Source of the DNA: Petaurus breviceps papuanus
Taxonomy: Eukaryota; Chordata; Mammalia; Diprotodontia; Petauridae
Assembly (NCBI GenBank): GCA_028583685.1
Contig: JAMXIF010000031.1
Coordinates: forward strand, 3,725,610-3,789,609
Direction of reading: 5' to 3'
Length of the DNA: 64,000 nt
Part shown: one piece after another, positions 59,886-64,000 of the stretch
Position numbering within the stretch: the first letter of the stretch is position 1
Layout: every line of letters begins with the position of its first letter
Position numbers and translations under genes: made by a program
Notes under the pieces: generated by a model
What the model saw: only the letters and a program-made list of their open reading frames with translations
Database searches by the model: none
What the model was told of the DNA's origin: nothing

Positions 59886-60968
59886 AGATGTAGGGCCAGA
59901 AAACAGATATAACCACAATGTAAAATATAAGAACAACCAAACACAATCAAGTAAAGAATTGAGAAGATACAACTTCCTCCCTGAACATGGGTGTGAACAC
60001 AGACTGTGAACTACATATACTGTCAGCAATGACCAATTGTTTGCTAGTTTTGGTTAACTGTTTTATTTTTCTTCCTTAAATTTTTTTTAAAGGAATAACT
60101 TCTTAGATGGGGAAGGAAGGAGAATATACTCATAAGTGGGATGAAAACCAAAACCAACAATGAAATAGGATTTAAAAAACCCAGTCTGGACATAATAATC
60201 ACATACTTCTCCATTCCCAATATGCTTCAGTAATCCTGGGAGGTTAGGGGATTACAAAGAATCATGTACTAATAAATAATACCTTGGAAATAATCATTGG
60301 GCACATTTAATGCAGAATTTCTCACTGTGAAAGCAAACTGTTTCTCCTTAATCTCTCAGACTATATCAGAAGAATTATATGTTAGTTCAATTTCATACAA
60401 TCAATAAGGATTAGAGTAACTTCATTTCCCATTATTCCAAAGGACATAACTTCCATACACAAGAAACTAAAAAAAACTTCTTGCCTTCCTTCTGTTACTC
60501 ATCTCTAACTGATTTCATATAAAGCTTGTGTGTACACAGCAGTTTGAATGATGTCTCCCTAATGGGAAATTATTTCTCTCATATTAATAACCAATTATTA
60601 AAACTGGGGAAACCCAAGTCTTCCCTCCCTCTCCCCATGCTATTTTCTTGTCCAGTCTCTCAAGGATAGGGCTGATGGGAGATAAGATTAGCATTATCCT
60701 CATTCTGATTACTAGCCCACCAACTACCTCAGGCTTGGGTAGGGGATATAGATTCTTTGTCTAGAATGACCAGGGCTGGTCTGGGGACTAGTCTCTCTGA
60801 CTCCTTTTCACTCTTGCCTCTCATTGTAATATTCATTCTCTCATTGTTAGTTGATTGCTACACTCCAGGGACACCCCTCTTCCTGAGTTTGCCTACATGA
60901 TCATTTTTGGTATAAGAGAGAGATAGCCAAATGATCATCCTTTTATTTTTAAGCACACTGGCATTATT

Positions 60969-61033
60969 ATTATTATTTTGCTTTTTGGAGGGCAATTGGG
61001 GTTAAGTGACATGCCCAAGGTCACACGGCTAGG

Positions 61034-61085
<52 letters not shown>

Positions 61086-61168
61086 AGTGTCTGAGGACAG
61101 AACTGAACTCAGGTCCTCCTGACTCCAGGACCAGTGGTCTATTCACTGCACCACCCAGCCGCCCCCAT
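60969..61168 (-). mobile_element. Type A SINE (antisense) with internal (GT)n expansion
   Basis: GGGTTAAGTGACATGCCCAA GGTCACACGGCTAG, then a GT run (61037-61084), then AAGTGTCTGAGGACAGAACT, CAGGTCCTCCTGACTCCAGG and the complement of the head, CCACCCAGCCGCCCCC. It is flanked by ACTGGCATTATT (60957-60968) and ACTGGTATTATT (61169-61180). Confidence 0.93.
61037..61084. repeat. (GT)n microsatellite inside a SINE
   Basis: About 20 GT units at the point where other type A copies carry the short GTGTTAAGTGTC stretch. Confidence 0.95.
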
Positions 61169-61249
61169 ACTGGTATTATTAATAAAATGATTAAATTATC
61201 CAAAAATTATGTCTCTCAAAGTTTTTAAATGTCACACCAACTAGACTTC

Positions 61250-61350
61250 GATTTTTTTCCTTGAGAGCAGGGGTTGTCTCCCACCATTTTTTATGCCCTC
61301 ATGATTAGCATACTTCCAGGCACTAGTAGATGCTTAGTAATTACTTAATG
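61250..61350 (+). mobile_element. L2-type LINE 3' terminus
   Basis: TTCCTTGAGAGCAGGGGTTG TC and ACTTCCAGGCACTAGTAGAT GCTTAGTAATTACTTAATGA match the L2 end (CTTGAGGGCAGGGACTGTTT ... GGCACATAGTAGGTGCTTAA). Confidence 0.65.
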
Positions 61351-62029
61351 ATATCTACTATGTGCTTAACTCTATATACTATGAGGAAGATGAATGAATA
61401 AGAGCTGGTCTCTGCTTCTCAAGGAGTTTATATCAGAATGAGAAATTACACATTTATAGAAATATTTGCCACCAAATAGAGGAACTGAAATGAGGACAAC
61501 AAACATCCTCCTTAGGTTTAAAATTCTAAAACTCAGAGAAACCTCATGTAAGTCTTTGATTACCACTTTGATTACCACTTTCATGACAGTACTCTAACCA
61601 CTGGAAAACACTGCCTTCTCTCCAGAGTCTATTTTCCTCATTCCACCCCATTCTGGCTGTGTGTGTGTATATACATCTTTAAAATGTTTTCTTTCATATA
61701 GATTTTTCAAAAACTTAGAAATGGTAAAGAATATTCATACCACAACAGTGAGTATTATATACAGCTTAGTTTTCCTTTTAATTATGCAACATCAGCATAA
61801 AACCTGCAAAACTAGTCTACCTGTCTTTGTCTCCTTCAAGCCTTTCTTCCCTTCTCAGGGTAATTTTTTAAATTTCTTCAGTAACTCCCCACTCCCATTC
61901 TTCTCCCCTCTCACTTTTTCTTTTGTTAGGGGGTGTGGTGGTGGTACCTATAGACAGACTCTTGTCTCCAACCACAAAATCCTCCTAAGAAATATACGCA
62001 GTAGAGCAAAATAAATTCTCACATAAGCA

Positions 62030-62330
62030 AAGTTTTTAAAATCATGTTTTAATTCTGCACTTTAAGTCCATCATGTCATTTGAATCCTTTACCATAGGTT
62101 CCAAATTCTTTCATAGTTGATTTTCCTTACATAGCTGAGGCTATTGTTCTAAACACTTCACTCTGCATCAATTCATGAAAGTCTTCTGCCATCCCTTCTT
62201 AGACAGGAATATTATCCCATTATATTCATTTCCTATTCTTTTTGTCATTTTCCAATTGATGGGTATTACCTTCATTTATAATCCTATGCTACAAAGTGTG
62301 CCAATAAAGTGAGTTGTTATAATTATTTTA
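62030..62330 (-). mobile_element. Antisense L1 ORF2 3' fragment
   Basis: CTTCACTCTGCATCAATTCA TGAAAGTCTTC, later ATTTTCCAATTGATGGGTAT TACC, is the complement of the L1 block GAACTGATGCAGAGTGAAG ... CCCATCAATTGGGGAATGG. Confidence 0.65.
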
Positions 62331-62440
62331 ATATAAATGGACATAAAATCTTCACTTCTGAAAATACCCCCACCAAACCCAACCCAGTGAGCAAAACCCT
62401 TATTTTGTTTTAAAAAAGCAAGAAACAAAATCCAAAAGAT

Positions 62441-62471
62441 CACACACACACACACACACTCTCTCTCTCTC
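62441..62471. repeat. (CA)n(CT)n simple repeat
   Basis: About 10 CA units immediately followed by about 6 CT units. Confidence 0.95.
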
Positions 62472-62869
62472 ACAAAAATTTATAAAAACACACTAACATT
62501 TCAACCAACTCTTAAAAACACATGCAATCTTGGATGCACATTGAAAGCTATCTCAATAGAAAAAAAGATTTATTTTCTTGTCTCCTCATGAGGACTAAGC
62601 TTCATGACAGTCATTACGGCACTCAGTTTCCTCAGCATTCTTTCCATTTACACTACTACAGCAACACTATACTTATAACAGCATGCTATTTTTTTTGCAT
62701 TCATCCTCAGTTACATCCTCCAAATCAATCTTGAAAAAATTTTAAATTGTCCTAAATTTCCCAAACACCTACTTTCATACTCCTCTCCTATCTTTGCTTT
62801 TCATCTGATCAGAATCACTCTTCTTTTCATTTTGACAATTTCATTCTTAAGAAGTAACCACTCCATATA

Positions 62870-62990
62870 TATGTAGAGCCTATATCAGATTACATGCCAT
62901 CTTGGGGTAGGGGGAGTGGAGAGAGGTTGAATGAATATTGAAATGAATATTGAAAACTAAAAATAAATAAACTTTAAAAAAAATTTTTAA
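62870..62990 (+). mobile_element. L1-like 3' UTR end
   Basis: ATATCAGATTACATGCCATC TTGGGGTAGGG, then TGAATATTGAAAACTAAAAA TAAATAAACTTT, the terminal block of marsupial L1 3' UTRs. It lies directly before a sense ORF2 piece of another copy. Confidence 0.6.
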
Positions 62991-63410
62991 AGAAGTATCC
63001 ATTCTATCACCACTATTATTCAATATAGTACTATAAATGTTTACTATAGCAATAAGAAAAGAAACTGAAGAAACTAGAACAGGCACCAAGGAATCAAAAT
63101 TATCACTTTATGCAGATGATATAATGGTATTCTTAGAGAATCAAATGAAAAACTACTTGAAACAATTAACAAGTTCAGCAAAGTTGCATGATATAAAATA
63201 AAACCACATAAATTATCTGCATTTCTATATATTACCAACAAAAACCAGGGCCAAGAGATAGGGAAATATCGCTTACAATAATTGTAAACAATATAAAATA
63301 CTTGGGAGCTACCTACCAAGACAAGTCCAGGAACTATATGAATACAATTACAAAACACTTTTCACAAAAATAAAGTCAGATCAAACCAGCTGCAAAAATA
63401 TCAATTGCTC

Positions 63411-63569
63411 GCGGCCAGGTAGCACAGCAAGTAAGAGCACCAGCTCCAGTGTTGGGATGACCTGGGGATCAAATCTGGGCTCAGAAACTTAGCAACACAC
63501 CCAGAAATAACTGGCCATGTAACTTTGAGCAAGTTACTTAACCTCGATTGCTTTAAAAAAAAAAAAAAA

Positions 63570-63571
<2 letters not shown>
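63411..63571 (+). mobile_element. Type B tRNA-derived SINE inserted in L1 ORF2
   Basis: GCGGCCAGGTAGCACAGCAA through GGGGATCAAATCTGGGCTC and TTGAGCAAGTTACTTAACCT to an A17 run and an (AT)n end. The L1 sequence ATCAATTGCTC before it and ATAAATTGCTC after it mark the target duplication (around 63400-63410 and 63599-63609). Confidence 0.93.

Positions 63572-63600
<29 letters not shown>
63572..63600. repeat. (AT)n tract at a SINE tail
   Basis: About 13 AT units between the poly-A of the SINE and the right target repeat, so the microsatellite grew from the SINE tail. A second AT run at about 63636-63652 lies in the L1 just beyond. Confidence 0.93.
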
Positions 63601-63604
<4 letters not shown>

Positions 63605-64000
63605 TGCTCATGAGTAGGCCCAGTCAATATTAAAATATATATATATATATATAATTCTGTGTACACTAATTTGATTATTCAGTGTCATATCAATCAAGCT
63701 ACCAAAAAATTATTTAATAGAGCTAAAAAAAAAAATCGACAAAATTCACCTGGACAAAAAAAAGGCCAAGAATATCAAGGGAACTAACAAAAAAAAAGAA
63801 GAAAAAGAAAGGTGGCCTAGCAATACCAGATCTCAAACTATACTATGAAGCAGTAATCATCAAAACTATCTCATACCAGCTAGGGAACAGAGTGGTGGAT
63901 TAGTGGAAGAGATTAGGTACATAAGGCACACTAGTCAACAACCACAGTAACCTGGTGTTAGATAAGACCAAAGACCCCAGTCTTTGGGATAAGAACTTAC

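Larger units (their letters stand above)
51308..64000 (-). other. KMT2C: KMT2C upstream intron (at least 12.7 kb, partial)
   Basis: Runs off the right edge. It holds an old sense L1 (about 53660-54940 and 55200-56020), type A SINEs (53952-54108, 57250-57362, 57846-58003, 60969-61168), a MIR-type SINE (57540-57790), MIR remnants near 56000-56140, 56340-56520 and 59460-59590, L2 and L1 ends near 61250-61350 and 62030-62330, a TA tract (59789-59858), and a sense L1 with a type B SINE (62995-64000). The stretches 51310-53560, 58080-59390 and 59900-60960 show nothing I can assign. Confidence 0.75.
62995..64000 (+). mobile_element. L1 ORF2 reverse-transcriptase region, runs off the edge
   Basis: The order follows L1 ORF2: CACCACTATTATTCAATATA, ATCACTTTATGCAGATGATA (L-Y-A-D-D, the RT catalytic motif at 63109-63120), CTATATGAATACAATTACAA, then after a SINE GCCAAGAATATCAAGGGAAC and CAGAGTGGTGGATTAGTGGA. 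It is interrupted by a type B SINE and an AT tract. An in-frame stop lies about 26 codons after YADD, so it is not coding. It continues beyond 64000. Confidence 0.85.

Noticed and set aside
59703-60029. Overlapping ORFs of 74-108 residues with long Tyr-Ile or Ile-Tyr runs.
   Set aside because: Produced by translation of the TA repeat; low complexity on both strands and in several frames.
63109-63120. YADD motif as a possible live reverse transcriptase.
   Set aside because: It belongs to an L1 ORF2 remnant with an early in-frame stop, a SINE insertion and an AT tract, so it is not a functional gene.
51308-64000. Search for the preceding KMT2C exon (human TGTCWAHHRCVEWS region).
   Set aside because: No minus-strand match with suitable splice sites was seen; it is presumably beyond the right edge.

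Overview
The window is a mammalian, most likely marsupial, intron-rich segment on the minus strand of one host gene, KMT2C (MLL3, a histone H3K4 methyltransferase). Two things point to a marsupial: many copies of tRNA-derived SINEs with the marsupial-type heads GGGGCRGCTAGGTGGC and GGGGCGGCCAGGTGGC, and marsupial-type L1 3' ends. Base composition is AT-rich. I see no CpG island, promoter, terminal exon or RNA gene. The window starts and ends inside KMT2C introns.

Nine consecutive coding exons were read from the minus strand. In transcript order they are 51307-51145, 43419-43248, 35740-35626, 32814-32642, 32134-31974, 19388-19275, 17694-17608, 16040-15316 and 2806-2687. All have AG/GT boundaries. 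Exon phases agree at each of the eight junctions and together give 1830 nt, an open 610-residue stretch. It covers the second half of the extended PHD finger, the next three PHD/RING-like zinc modules of the N-terminal cluster, a long acidic Ser/Glu-rich linker, and the start of a highly conserved basic segment (GNIMPTTYISVTPKIGMGKP...KRKFSPGRPRSKQ, then GAWST...IWSIKV). The catalytic SET domain, the second PHD cluster and the N-terminus lie outside.

The rest is intron holding layered retroelements. The main classes are: type A SINEs (GGGGCAGCTAGGTGGCACAG head); a closely related and less diverged type B (GGGGCGGCCAGGTGGCTCAG head); old CORE/MIR-type SINEs; L2 and possible CR1/L3 fragments; L1 copies of several ages, including a long antisense copy at about 43.5-48 kb and a sense ORF2 piece running off the right end; and two hAT-type DNA transposon remnants. 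Many SINEs have clear target-site duplications. I recognised no LTR or endogenous-virus element with confidence.

I found no new gene system. The strongest unusual signal is a 94-bp stretch of apparently unique intron at 41178-41271 that reappears, identical except for a 4-bp gap, inside a type A SINE 2.9 kb away (44081-44178). Others are a tandem SINE dimer inserted as a unit, microsatellites born at the same SINE position in two copies, long G runs at SINE ends, an L1 tail nested in another L1 tail, and a very long TA tract flanked by inverted repeats.
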